Part shown: piece after piece, positions 1 to 6,262 of the stretch | Layout of the letters: every line of letters begins with the position of its first letter | How positions within the stretch are numbered: the stretch's first letter is position 1 | Assembly: GCA_013812995.1 (NCBI GenBank) | Contig: JACCSL010000764.1 | Coordinates: 1 to 13,474 of the forward strand | Direction: 5' to 3' | Source of the DNA: Ardenticatenales bacterium | GTDB taxonomy: Bacteria > Chloroflexota > Anaerolineae > Ardenticatenales > Ardenticatenaceae | DNA: 13,474 nucleotides | Made by a program: the position numbers and the translations under genes | The notes under the pieces: model-generated | The model's input: the letters and a program-made list of their open reading frames with translations, nothing else | What the model was told of the DNA's origin: nothing | Databases searched by the model: none

Positions 1-322
1 CTGTAGCGCGCCGCCGCGAACGCCTCGGTAAGATCGTCGAGTTCCGCCTGAGCGTCCGGCGGCGTCGGCTCCAGGGAACGATGGACAAGAAAGGGAATCG
101 TCAGCGGATGGGTATGCCCATCGACGGTCACCTGTCGCTCCTGCGTCGCCTCCAGCAGCGCGGCCTGTGTGCGCGGCGTGGCGCGGTTGATCTCATCGGC
201 AAGGAGCAGGTTGACAAAAACCGGACCTGGCTGAAACTCAAAGGTGCCAAGCTGCTGGTTGAAGATAGTCACACCTCGATGGTGGCGAGCAGGCGCTCCG
301 CGAAATCGGTGATAGGGGTCAC
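1..322 (-). pseudogene. MoxR-family AAA+ ATPase remnant, probably fused to the tail of a DUF4129-type protein
   Basis: Seen: on the minus strand a GTG at 322-320, behind an AAAGGA ribosome-binding site (335-340), opens a short MoxR-like N-terminus ([17 protein letters not shown]) that stops at TGA 271-269. One frame over, from about 275 down, the text is clearly Mox[16 protein letters not shown], then the Walker B segment [20 protein letters not shown], then [12 protein letters not shown]. The Walker A region that should lie between the two pieces is absent. After [10 protein letters not shown] the expected sensor-1 segment (IATQNP) is replaced by [20 protein letters not shown] and AFAAARYS, which runs off the window edge. 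Known: MoxR, DUF58 and transglutaminase/DUF4129 genes usually form one operon, and DUF4129 tails commonly read like LTE-x-RARYS. Inference: one internal deletion removed the P-loop, and a larger one joined MoxR to the end of the downstream operon gene. It is almost certainly non-functional as an ATPase. Confidence 0.75.
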
Positions 323-359
323 AATGGCTCTTGATCCTTTCGCTTCGGTGGAAGGCTGA

Positions 360-388
360 ATTATAGCGCCTCGTCACTCGTTCGGTAA
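360..388 (-). promoter_or_regulatory. Candidate relic promoter of the MoxR remnant
   Basis: On the minus strand a perfect TATAAT (plus positions 360-365) lies 17 bp from a weak TTACCG (383-388). Transcription would begin near 353, about 30 nt before the GTG of the MoxR remnant. Only 3 of 6 positions of the -35 fit the consensus, so this is a modest call. It may be a leftover of the intact operon. The region also lies just upstream of the plus-strand acetyltransferase gene. Confidence 0.35.
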
Positions 389-418
389 GGGTCCAAAAGA
401 AAAGTGACAGGAGAGACA

Positions 419-1735
419 ATGGTTTTAAAAGAATTGGGTGACGGTTTGATTTTGCGCCGCGCCACCCCCGCCGATGCTGAGCCATTGGCGAAATTCAATG
501 CAGAGATGCACATCAACCCTGGGGAAGAGCCTAACGAGGCCATCGCGCAGTGGACGCGTGATCTCATGGCGGGCACCCATCCCACGTTCCCACCGGAAGA
601 TTTCATGGTGGTGGAGGATACGCGCAACGGAGCCATTGTCTCGGCGCTAAATCACATCTCCCAGCGCTGGTCCTATGGCAGCATCGAATTCGCCGTGGGG
701 CGACCCGAACTCGTTGCCACGCACCCGGACTATCGACGGCGGGGGCTGGTTCGTGCCCAGATGGAGATGTCCCATCAGTGGAGTGTCGAGCGCGGCGAGG
801 TGCTACAGGTCATCACCGGAATTCCCTGGTATTACCGCCAGTTCGGGTATGAGATGGGGCTGGAGCACGCGGGCTATCGCGCTGGCTACCTGCCCCATAT
901 TCCCAAGCTTGAGGAGAGTCAGGAAGAGTCGTACCACATCCGCCCGGCCACCCAGGACGACCTGTCCTTTATCGCGGAATGCTACAAGCGAGGCATGGGC
1001 CGCTATCTGCTTTCCACCGTTCGGGACGATGCGCTCTGGGAGTACGAGTTGCAGGGTCGCTCTCCCATCAGCGAGCCGACGGTGCACTTATGTGTGATTG
1101 AGAAAGATGGCGAGGTAGTTGGCTTGCTCGCCCACCAACTCAGACTGTGGGGACCGACTCTCTCAGTGCGAGCCTATGAGCTAAAGCCGGGCATCTCCTG
1201 GCTCGCCGTCACCCCGACTGTGCTCCGCTATTTGAAGAAAACGGGGGAAGCGTATCATGCGGAGGAGGGCAAAGAGCCTTTCGGGGCGTTTATCTTCTTT
1301 CTTGGCACCGAGCATCCCGTCTATCAGGCCATCCCGGAACTCCTGCCTCGCAAGCGCGACCCCTACGCCTACTACGTGCGCGTGCCAGATGTGCCAGGCT
1401 TCCTGCGCCTCATTACACCCGTACTGGAGCAACGGTTGGCCGAGTCCGTCGCGGTGGGACATACCGGAGAATTACTACTGAATTTTTATCGGAGCGGGGT
1501 TCGGCTCGTGCTGGAGCAGGGGAAACTCACCGCCATAGAACCCTGGCAGCCCATGCCCGATGATATAGGACACGCAGGCTTCCCGGATCTGTCGTTTTTG
1601 CAGTTGCTGTTCGGCTATCGTTCAATGGAAGAACTGCGCCACTTCTACGCGGATTGCTGGGCCGAGGGGGACAATTTCGTTCTCCTCTCCATTTTATACC
1701 CCAAACAGCCCTCCTACACCTGGGCGATTAGCTGA
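419..1735 (+). CDS. Eis-like GNAT N-acetyltransferase
   Basis: The 438-residue product resembles the Eis family: an N-terminal GNAT domain, a second degenerate GNAT-like domain and an SCP2-like C-terminal domain. Seen: the first domain carries acetyl-CoA-binding motif A around residues 97-121 ([17 protein letters not shown], with RRRGLV at 106-111). The second domain begins near residue 172 ([14 protein letters not shown]). The last ~110 residues (from about [14 protein letters not shown]) fit the sterol-carrier-like domain. The start is ATG 419, preceded by ACAGGAGAG at 408-414; an in-frame GTG at 404 lies upstream of that site and is less likely. Known: Eis enzymes acetylate amines, including aminoglycosides, but many homologues have unknown substrates, and no substrate can be read here. 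The gene stops 9 bp before the pyrophosphatase-like gene, whose ribosome-binding site overlaps this stop, so the two are translationally linked. Confidence 0.85.
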   Translation: MVLKELGDGLILRRATPADAEPLAKFNAEMHINPGEEPNEAIAQWTRDLMAGTHPTFPPEDFMVVEDTRNGAIVSALNHISQRWSYGSIEFAVGRPELVATHPDYRRRGLVRAQMEMSHQWSVERGEVLQVITGIPWYYRQFGYEMGLEHAGYRAGYLPHIPKLEESQEESYHIRPATQDDLSFIAECYKRGMGRYLLSTVRDDALWEYELQGRSPISEPTVHLCVIEKDGEVVGLLAHQLRLWGPTLSVRAYELKPGISWLAVTPTVLRYLKKTGEAYHAEEGKEPFGAFIFFLGTEHPVYQAIPELLPRKRDPYAYYVRVPDVPGFLRLITPVLEQRLAESVAVGHTGELLLNFYRSGVRLVLEQGKLTAIEPWQPMPDDIGHAGFPDLSFLQLLFGYRSMEELRHFYADCWAEGDNFVLLSILYPKQPSYTWAIS

Positions 1736-1744
1736 GGAGAAGCC

Positions 1745-2104
1745 ATGCGACCCGATCTCACAACCTACCTTGGCAAAACCGTAACAGTGACGGTAGACCG
1801 CCCCCTGGGCAGCACCCATCCCCGCTACGCAGATCTGATTGCTTATCCCATAAACTATGGCTACCTGCCGAATACCATCTCCGGGGATGGGCAGCCGATT
1901 GATGTTTACATTCTGGGTGTGGAGCAAGCAGTGGAGCAATTCAGCGGGGTCATCATTGCCGTGGTGCTGCGCGAGGACGATGTGGAAGACAAGCTCGTAG
2001 CGGCCCCGGCAGGTCGCTGCTACACCGCTGCGGAAATAGTTTCAGCCCTGAGCTTTCAGGAGCAATTTTTCAGCAGCCGCGTGGGGCTAGAAACAAAACC
2101 TTAA
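1745..2104 (+). CDS. Short inorganic-pyrophosphatase-fold protein
   Basis: This 119-residue protein matches the core of soluble family I inorganic pyrophosphatase, which hydrolyses pyrophosphate to phosphate with Mg2+. Seen: YPINYGYLPNTISGDGQPID at residues 34-53 corresponds to the family's tyrosine and aspartate active-site segment, and VEDKLVAAP at 80-88 corresponds to the second acidic/lysine cluster. Classical enzymes have D-G-D-P-x-D; here it is D48-G-Q50-P-I-D53, so the middle aspartate is glutamine. The protein is also about 50 residues shorter than the usual 160-180. Its C-terminus (SSRVGLETKP) lacks the late Tyr-Lys segment of the classical enzyme. It may be a short subfamily acting on another phosphoanhydride, or it may have weak activity. 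The start ATG has GAGGAGA at 1734-1740. It follows the acetyltransferase gene in an operon, and its stop is 4 bp from the converging hicA stop. Confidence 0.8.
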   Translation: MRPDLTTYLGKTVTVTVDRPLGSTHPRYADLIAYPINYGYLPNTISGDGQPIDVYILGVEQAVEQFSGVIIAVVLREDDVEDKLVAAPAGRCYTAAEIVSALSFQEQFFSSRVGLETKP

Positions 2105-2108
2105 TTTT

Positions 2109-2300
2109 TCATTTTCCAATCTCTGGAACAGACAACCCACGACAAATTTTCCTTGCCAAGATGTCGGAAATCTCGATATGTCGCGGAACAGACTCCATCT
2201 GACCCGTCAAAGGATTGCTCCATAGTGAATGAGACTTTCCTTCTCTCTTGAGGATGCACCCATATCTACGAAGGTGCTTTATAAGTGCGTTTCGCTTCAT
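2109..2300 (-). CDS. hicA: HicA toxin (mRNA interferase)
   Basis: A 63-residue HicA-family protein with a double-stranded-RNA-binding-like fold; family members cleave mRNA independently of the ribosome and are inhibited by HicB. Seen: the catalytic histidine is in EGKSHSLW (H24), preceded by the typical basic start MKRNALIKHLRRYGC and followed by the conserved PRH-x-EIS segment (residues 39-45). Length and residues are intact, so it should be active. The ATG overlaps the TGA of hicB by four bases (ATGA) and has no evident ribosome-binding site of its own, implying translational coupling to the antitoxin. The order antitoxin first, toxin second is the reverse of the E. coli hicAB layout. The gene converges on the pyrophosphatase-like gene with a 4-bp gap and no visible terminator between them. 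Confidence 0.88.
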   Translation of the reverse strand: MKRNALIKHLRRYGCILKREGKSHSLWSNPLTGQMESVPRHIEISDILARKICRGLSVPEIGK

Positions 2301-2512
2301 CCGACAACTACGATTTCACGGATCGCATCATCGGGTACCCCTCTCAATCCCTCTTCGCGACGCTCCTCCAGAATGAGCGCAATCGCTTCCGCTAGATTTT
2401 CTCGACACTCTTCCAGTGTCTCTCCTTGCCCATTCGCACCCGGAATCTCGGGGCAGTAGCCAATAAACCATTTGCCATCTCGCTCAATAACTGCGGTGAA
2501 CTCGTTGTGCAT
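2297..2512 (-). CDS. hicB: HicB antitoxin
   Basis: A 71-residue HicB-family antitoxin, a partly degraded RNase H-like fold that binds and inhibits HicA. Seen: the sequence matches the family core, with FTAVIERDGKWFIGYCPEIP then GANGQGETLEECRENLAEAI. The start is ATG 2512-2510, preceded at good spacing by TGAGGAGT; an upstream in-frame TTG at 2530 lies at that site and is rejected. The chain ends at REIVVVG, so there is no C-terminal ribbon-helix-helix or helix-turn-helix domain. Autoregulation by direct DNA binding is therefore doubtful. The ribosome-binding site overlaps the xseB stop codon, only 14 bp upstream. The pair therefore appears to ride on the exonuclease VII transcript rather than on its own promoter. 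Confidence 0.88.
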   Translation of the reverse strand: MHNEFTAVIERDGKWFIGYCPEIPGANGQGETLEECRENLAEAIALILEERREEGLRGVPDDAIREIVVVG

Positions 2513-2526
2513 AATAGCTTTACTCC

Positions 2527-2748
2527 TCAAAGCTCGAAGGGTTCTTCGTCCAGCACGCCATCCTCGCGCTCGCGAAGCTGGCTGATGCGCAATTCCGCCC
2601 GCTCCAGCAGCCGCCCACAGTGCTGCGAGAGCACCGTGCCGCGCTCATAGAGGAGCAGGGCCTCGTCCAGCGTGGCCGCGCCCTGCTCCAGCCGCTCCAC
2701 CACCATCTCCAATTCCTGATACGCCTCTTCAAATGAGAGATCTTCCAT
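2527..2748 (-). CDS. xseB: Exonuclease VII small subunit
   Basis: The 73-residue XseB subunit assembles in several copies with XseA to form exonuclease VII, which degrades single-stranded DNA from both ends and acts in repair. Seen: the family signature begins at once with LSFEEAYQELEMVVERLEQG and continues DEALLLYERGTVLSQHCGRLL, the usual two-helix coiled-coil layout, ending in an acidic tail (REDGVLDEEPFEL). The length is normal. The start ATG is preceded by GGAAGGGA. A 117-bp gap separates it from xseA, longer than the overlap usual in xseAB operons; the gap holds a heptad repeat. The hicB ribosome-binding site overlaps the xseB stop. Confidence 0.93.
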   Translation of the reverse strand: MEDLSFEEAYQELEMVVERLEQGAATLDEALLLYERGTVLSQHCGRLLERAELRISQLREREDGVLDEEPFEL

Positions 2749-2835
2749 CCCAATCCCTTCCGCAAATTCAATGTGTCCTGGGCGCGACTGCTCTCGCCCC
2801 TACAGGTCGTTTGCCGTTCCTGGCGTTGGCGTCCG

Positions 2836-2867
2836 TTTTGCCCTTTGCCTTTTGCCTTTCCCCTTTT
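2836..2867. repeat. Heptad direct repeat (TTTTGCC-type) between xseA and xseB
   Basis: The plus strand reads as consecutive 7-mers TTTTGCC, CTTTGCC, TTTTGCC, TTTCCCC followed by TTTT, an almost guanine-free tract. On the coding (minus) strand it is purine-rich and lies right at the xseA stop codon, where CCCC-TAAAA-GGGG could form a weak 4-bp hairpin. It may be a slippage-prone spacer; no function can be assigned. Confidence 0.6.
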
Positions 2868-4074
2868 AGGGGCCTACTTGGTGCCCTTCCGTCACCTCCA
2901 CCTCAAACTCGCCCTCTTCCACCGTCACCCGAAGCGCCTGCCCACCGCTCACCTCGCTGGGAGCGCGCACCAGGCGACCCGTTGCCCGGTCCGCGACGAT
3001 GGCATAGCCGCGCGCGATGGTAGCGCGGGGGTCAAGATTGCCCAGCTTCCCCTGTATTCCTGAGAGGTGGCTGCGCTGAAGTTGCAGGTGGGTGGTGAGC
3101 GCGCGCTCCACGCGGGACGCCAGGTGGTCCACACGCTGGCGCTGCTCTCGCAGGTGGCTGCTGGGAGCCATGCGCTCCAGGGCGCGAATCTCCTGGGTGA
3201 GATGCTGGCGGCGACGGACCATCTCCAGGTACATCGCCTCGTGCAGCGCCTCCATACTTGCTTCCAGGTTGTCTCGTAACTCGCGAATGTCCGGGACAGC
3301 CAGCTCAGCGGCGGCGCTGGGCGTCGGGGCACGCTGATCCGCGACAAAATCAGCGATGGTGTAGTCCACCTCGTGGCCAACCCCGGAGATGATGGGCGTC
3401 GTGCACGCATGAATGGCGCGCGCCACCACCTCCTCGTTGAAGGCCCACAGGTCCTCAATGGAGCCGCCGCCGCGTGCCACGATGATCACATCCACGCGCA
3501 CGCGCTCAAAGCGGGCCAGCGCCCGGACAATCCCGGCAGGAGCGTCGTTTCCCTGCACCAGTGTGGGGCTGAGCAGCACCTGCACGAGTGGCTGGCGGCG
3601 ACGCAGCACATTGAGCATGTCGTGGAGTGCCGCGGCGGTGGGCGAGGTAACGATCCCGATGCGGCGCGGAAAGGCGGGAAGTTCTTTCTTGATGGTACTA
3701 TCGAAGAGTCCCTCAGCGGCGAGCGCCGCCTTCAGCAGCTCGAAGCGTTGGTAGAGCGCGCCCAGGCCAATGGGCTGCATCTCAGCGACGTAGAACTGGT
3801 AGCTCCCCCGCTCCGCGTAGACGGACACATAGCCCGCCGCGATCACCTCGTCGCCATCACGGGGGAGCACGGGTAGCCGTTGGGCGGCATCGCGCCACAT
3901 GACGCAGCGAATCTCGGCAGCGCCATCTTTCAAGGTGAAATAGCAGTGGCCGGAGCGAGCTCTCGTCCAGTTGGAGACCTCGCCCCGAATCCACACATCC
4001 GAGAGGAGCGGATCACTCTCGATCAACTCACGGAGGTAGGCTGTCACGCGGGAGACAGGGTAAATAGTACTCAT
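2866..4074 (-). CDS. xseA: Exonuclease VII large subunit
   Basis: The 402-residue catalytic subunit of exonuclease VII. Seen: the N-terminal OB-fold occupies roughly residues 1-100 (VSRVTAYLRELIE, then DVWIRGEVSNW). The catalytic domain carries IGIVTSPTAAALHDML (140-154), RGGGSIEDLWAFNEE (201-215) and GVGHEVDYTIADFVADQR (231-248) followed by the P-T-P-SAAAEL motif. These include the conserved acidic and histidine residues of the family. A coiled-coil-rich segment follows (about 265-350), then a C-terminal piece with GYAIV and a short acidic end. All key motifs are present, so the gene is intact. The ATG at 4074 has no ribosome-binding site, and a good promoter ends only a few bases upstream, suggesting a leaderless mRNA. 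xseB follows after 117 bp. Confidence 0.96.
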   Translation of the reverse strand: MSTIYPVSRVTAYLRELIESDPLLSDVWIRGEVSNWTRARSGHCYFTLKDGAAEIRCVMWRDAAQRLPVLPRDGDEVIAAGYVSVYAERGSYQFYVAEMQPIGLGALYQRFELLKAALAAEGLFDSTIKKELPAFPRRIGIVTSPTAAALHDMLNVLRRRQPLVQVLLSPTLVQGNDAPAGIVRALARFERVRVDVIIVARGGGSIEDLWAFNEEVVARAIHACTTPIISGVGHEVDYTIADFVADQRAPTPSAAAELAVPDIRELRDNLEASMEALHEAMYLEMVRRRQHLTQEIRALERMAPSSHLREQRQRVDHLASRVERALTTHLQLQRSHLSGIQGKLGNLDPRATIARGYAIVADRATGRLVRAPSEVSGGQALRVTVEEGEFEVEVTEGHQVGP

Positions 4075-4083
4075 GTTCTATAA

Positions 4084-4112
4084 AGTATACGATGGCTTTA
4101 GGAGGCGAGCAA
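4084..4112 (-). promoter_or_regulatory. xseA promoter, apparently giving a leaderless mRNA
   Basis: On the minus strand TTGCTC (4107-4112) is followed by a 17-bp spacer and TATACT (4084-4089). The usual start distance puts +1 near 4077, against the A of the ATG at 4074. No Shine-Dalgarno sequence fits in that space. A 5-bp inverted repeat (AGGAG / CTCCT, 4100-4117) flanks the -35 and could be an operator. Confidence 0.6.
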
Positions 4113-4132
4113 CTCCTGAGCCAGGCGCTTTT

Positions 4133-4387
4133 TCACCACTCATCTTCTTCATCTTCCTCGTACAACACTGGCTGGCCGACCAGGTGAACCTCGTACCCCG
4201 CGCCGCGCAGAATGTCCGCCAGCTCCTCAAGGTTGCCACCTGCGACCCAGCGGTTGGTTCCGCCCGCGCTGGTCAGCGCCCCCACCTTGCGAATCTGCCC
4301 ACCGACGATGTCTTTAATCTTTTCAGCCTCGCCCTGTGGCATTACCATGGTCTTCGTCGAGCGGTTGATTGTAATTTCAACAGCCAT
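4133..4387 (-). CDS. Small hypothetical protein with acidic C-terminus
   Basis: I do not recognise a family for this 84-residue protein. Seen: it begins MAVEITINRSTKTMVMPQGE, then a helical stretch with EKIKDIVGGQIRKVG, a glycine-rich turn (SAGGTNRW), a region with alternating hydrophobics (LEELADILRGAGYEVHLVGQ) and a strongly acidic end (YEEDEEDEW). There is no signal peptide or membrane segment, so it is probably cytoplasmic. The start chosen is ATG 4387-4385, preceded by AAGGGAG (4394-4400); an in-frame ATG eight codons earlier lacks such a site. It has its own TATAAT just upstream and is followed after 58 bp by xseA, which has a separate promoter. Confidence 0.65.
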   Translation of the reverse strand: MAVEITINRSTKTMVMPQGEAEKIKDIVGGQIRKVGALTSAGGTNRWVAGGNLEELADILRGAGYEVHLVGQPVLYEEDEEDEW

Positions 4388-4422
4388 ATAAAACTCCCTT
4401 CTGTTGCTCATTGTCTTGGCCC

Positions 4423-4430
4423 ATTATAAC
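4423..4430. promoter_or_regulatory. Overlapping divergent -10 elements (unknown gene / thioesterase)
   Basis: The 8-bp core ATTATAAC reads TATAAT on the minus strand (4428-4423) and TATAAC on the plus strand (4425-4430). The minus -10 would start transcription near 4416, giving a leader of about 29 nt for the small unknown gene. The plus -10 points at the thioesterase, whose ATG is at 4465. The -35 boxes are weak on both sides (TTGCTC at 4404-4409 is 15 bp from the plus -10). Confidence 0.5.
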
Positions 4431-4464
4431 AGATTCAACAAGGTCCTAAGAAAGGTACTCTGTC

Positions 4465-4875
4465 ATGTATTCCCATGAGTCGCTGATTCGTGTTCGTTAT
4501 GCCGAGACCGACGCGATGGGCGTCGTTCATCATAGCAGTTACATTGTCTGGTTCGAGCTGGCACGAACCGACTGGCTGGAGGCGAGAGGTTACAGCTACG
4601 CCGAGTTCGAGGCAACCGGATACTATCTTGTCGTCACAGAGATTGGCGCGCGCTATCTGCGCCCCGCCCGCTACGGCCATGATGTCATTGTCCGTGCCAC
4701 GCTCACCGAGCCCCGAAGCCGGGGGCTACGCTACGACTACGAGGTACGCCACGGGGGAACGCAGGAGGTATTGATCACAGGCTTCTCGCGCCATATTCTC
4801 ACCGATCACCAGGGAAATATCCGCAAGTTCCCGGCCTATATGTGGGAGACGTTACAGGGGCCCAAAGAAACATGA
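4465..4875 (+). CDS. Acyl-CoA thioesterase, hotdog fold (YbgC/FadM type)
   Basis: The 136-residue protein belongs to the 4-hydroxybenzoyl-CoA-thioesterase-like hotdog family, which hydrolyses acyl-CoA thioesters in the cytoplasm. Seen: the N-terminal signature VRYAETDAMGVVHHSSYIVW holds the catalytic aspartate (D16) and the His pair (22-23), with WFE following at 29-31. The rest shows the usual beta-sheet pattern (GARYLRPARYGHDVIVRATL, then RYDYEVRH) and length. The start ATG follows AAAGG at 4451-4455. It stands alone on the plus strand, with its stop at the edge of the 28-bp palindrome. Its substrate cannot be told from sequence; phenylacetyl- or fatty-acyl-CoA are common in the family. Confidence 0.9.
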   Translation: MYSHESLIRVRYAETDAMGVVHHSSYIVWFELARTDWLEARGYSYAEFEATGYYLVVTEIGARYLRPARYGHDVIVRATLTEPRSRGLRYDYEVRHGGTQEVLITGFSRHILTDHQGNIRKFPAYMWETLQGPKET

Positions 4876-4902
4876 TGGGGGGACAGGTACCTGTCCCCCC
4901 AT
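4875..4902. repeat. 28-bp perfect palindrome between convergent genes
   Basis: Six G, ACAGGT, ACCTGT and six C, extended by AT on each side, form an uninterrupted self-complementary sequence that begins at the last base of the thioesterase stop. In RNA of either strand it can fold into a stem of about 10 to 12 bp with a GUAC centre. Only short T runs follow on the minus side (TCATGTTTCTTT) and none on the plus side. It is therefore a poor textbook terminator but may still stop both convergent transcripts. It could also be a dispersed REP-like element or an end of a small mobile element. Confidence 0.85.
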
Positions 4903-4908
4903 TCAAAA

Positions 4909-6234
4909 TCATGCCACCCAGGCGTGCGCCATCTCTTTGATGACCGTAAGAATGGAGTCGGCAATGGTGGGCCAGCCAAAGCGGATGGCCCGCTCGCTCC
5001 CCTCCCGGCCCATCCGTGCCCGCAATGCCCGATTCTCCAGGAGTTCAATCATCTTGTTGGCGAGCAGGTCCGGGCGCTTGGGGGGAATGAGAAAGCCATT
5101 CTCCCCATCGCGGATGGTGTAGGTCAGCCCGCCCACCTCACTGGCAATGACGGGTGTGCCGGAGGCCGTTGCCTCCAGCGCCACCATTCCAAAGCTCTCA
5201 TAGTGGCTTGGCATAACGACGCTCTCCGCCGCCGCATAAAAGTAGGGCAAAGTTTCCTGCCCCTGCGCCCCGAAGAACGTCACCACGTCCCGGATACCCA
5301 GCTCCGACCGCAACTCCCGCAGGCGGCGCATCTCGGCAGTCATGCTCTCGATATCGTCCTCGGCGCTTCCGCCCACAATGGCGAGGATGAGTCGCTCGCG
5401 CCATTCCGGGCGGCGCTCGACAAGCAGCGCGATAGCATGGAGGAGCGTATCCACTCCCTTGAGCGGCTCGATGCGCCCGACGAAGGTGACAAGCTTCTTG
5501 TCCGCCGGGATGCCTAATTCCTCGCGCGCTTCCGCCTGCGGAATCGGGCGGAAGAGGGAAAGGTCCACCCCACAGGGAACGATCTTCATCTTGCGCGGGT
5601 CGGCCCCGTACAACTCGACCATGTGCTGGCGGTCAATCGGGTTGGCGGCAATCAGACAATCGACCGTTGACATGAGGCGCGATTCTTCCTGAATGCGCAG
5701 GTCCAGCTCTCGATCCTCGTCCCGTTGCGCTACATGGTTTTTCATCTTGCCCAGCGTGTGGAACATCTGGATGATGGGCGTGCCCCATGCCCTGCGAAGG
5801 CCCTCGGCGACCAGCCCACTCAGCCAGTAGTGGCTGTAAACCGAGTCATAGCGAATCCCGGCCTGGGCCACCAGCTTAATAACATTTTTGGTAAACTCGG
5901 GGACATGATGGTGCAACTCATTCTTCTCAATGAACTGTACCGGCCCCGCCTGGACATGGATCACGCGCACGTTGCGCGCCATGTGGACAATCGCCGGGCG
6001 CTCCAGGCTCTGAGCATGGGTGAAGATATCCACCGCCCATCCGCGTCGGCCCAGCTCGCGGCTCAGCTCACGGACATAGACGTTCATGCCGCCCGTGTTC
6101 TTACCGCCTAGCGTGGCAAGGGGGCAGGTGTGCATAGAAATCATGGCAATCCGCCCACGCGGCGCGCGCCATCCCATCTGGAGATACTCATGACAGGCAT
6201 CCTGCTCACAACAGATCGTCTTGGTCAGGGTCAT
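4909..6234 (-). CDS. GT4-family glycosyltransferase (MshA/sucrose-phosphate-synthase-like)
   Basis: The 441-residue GT-B retaining glycosyltransferase transfers a sugar from a nucleotide sugar to an unknown acceptor in the cytoplasm. Seen: the N-terminal acceptor domain has SMHTCPLATLGGKNTGGMNV (33-52), close to the opening of MshA-type enzymes, and H135 in YSHYWLSG. The C-terminal donor domain has FVGRIEPLKG (251-260) and the E-x7-E motif, E346 to E354, in SHYESFGMVALEATASGTPV. Length is normal. The first ~28 residues are an extension with three cysteines and a histidine (ICCEQDACHEYL). The ATG at 6234 is supported by AGGAAGG. It lies 28 bp behind the CelD/BcsL-like gene, forming an operon. 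Mycothiol synthesis is not supported by the neighbours, so exopolysaccharide or glycolipid synthesis is an equally open possibility. Confidence 0.88.
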   Translation of the reverse strand: MTLTKTICCEQDACHEYLQMGWRAPRGRIAMISMHTCPLATLGGKNTGGMNVYVRELSRELGRRGWAVDIFTHAQSLERPAIVHMARNVRVIHVQAGPVQFIEKNELHHHVPEFTKNVIKLVAQAGIRYDSVYSHYWLSGLVAEGLRRAWGTPIIQMFHTLGKMKNHVAQRDEDRELDLRIQEESRLMSTVDCLIAANPIDRQHMVELYGADPRKMKIVPCGVDLSLFRPIPQAEAREELGIPADKKLVTFVGRIEPLKGVDTLLHAIALLVERRPEWRERLILAIVGGSAEDDIESMTAEMRRLRELRSELGIRDVVTFFGAQGQETLPYFYAAAESVVMPSHYESFGMVALEATASGTPVIASEVGGLTYTIRDGENGFLIPPKRPDLLANKMIELLENRALRARMGREGSERAIRFGWPTIADSILTVIKEMAHAWVA

Positions 6235-6262
6235 TTCTGCTTCCTTCCTCTATGGTCCTTTG

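Noticed and set aside
2836..2867. Heptad repeats considered as a CRISPR or regulatory iteron array.
   Set aside because: The units are only 7 bp, adjacent, imperfect and without spacers; too short for CRISPR and not near any replication gene.
3373..3876. A 167-codon plus-strand open frame.
   Set aside because: It is antisense to the catalytic part of xseA, which is strongly conserved, and has no recognisable product.
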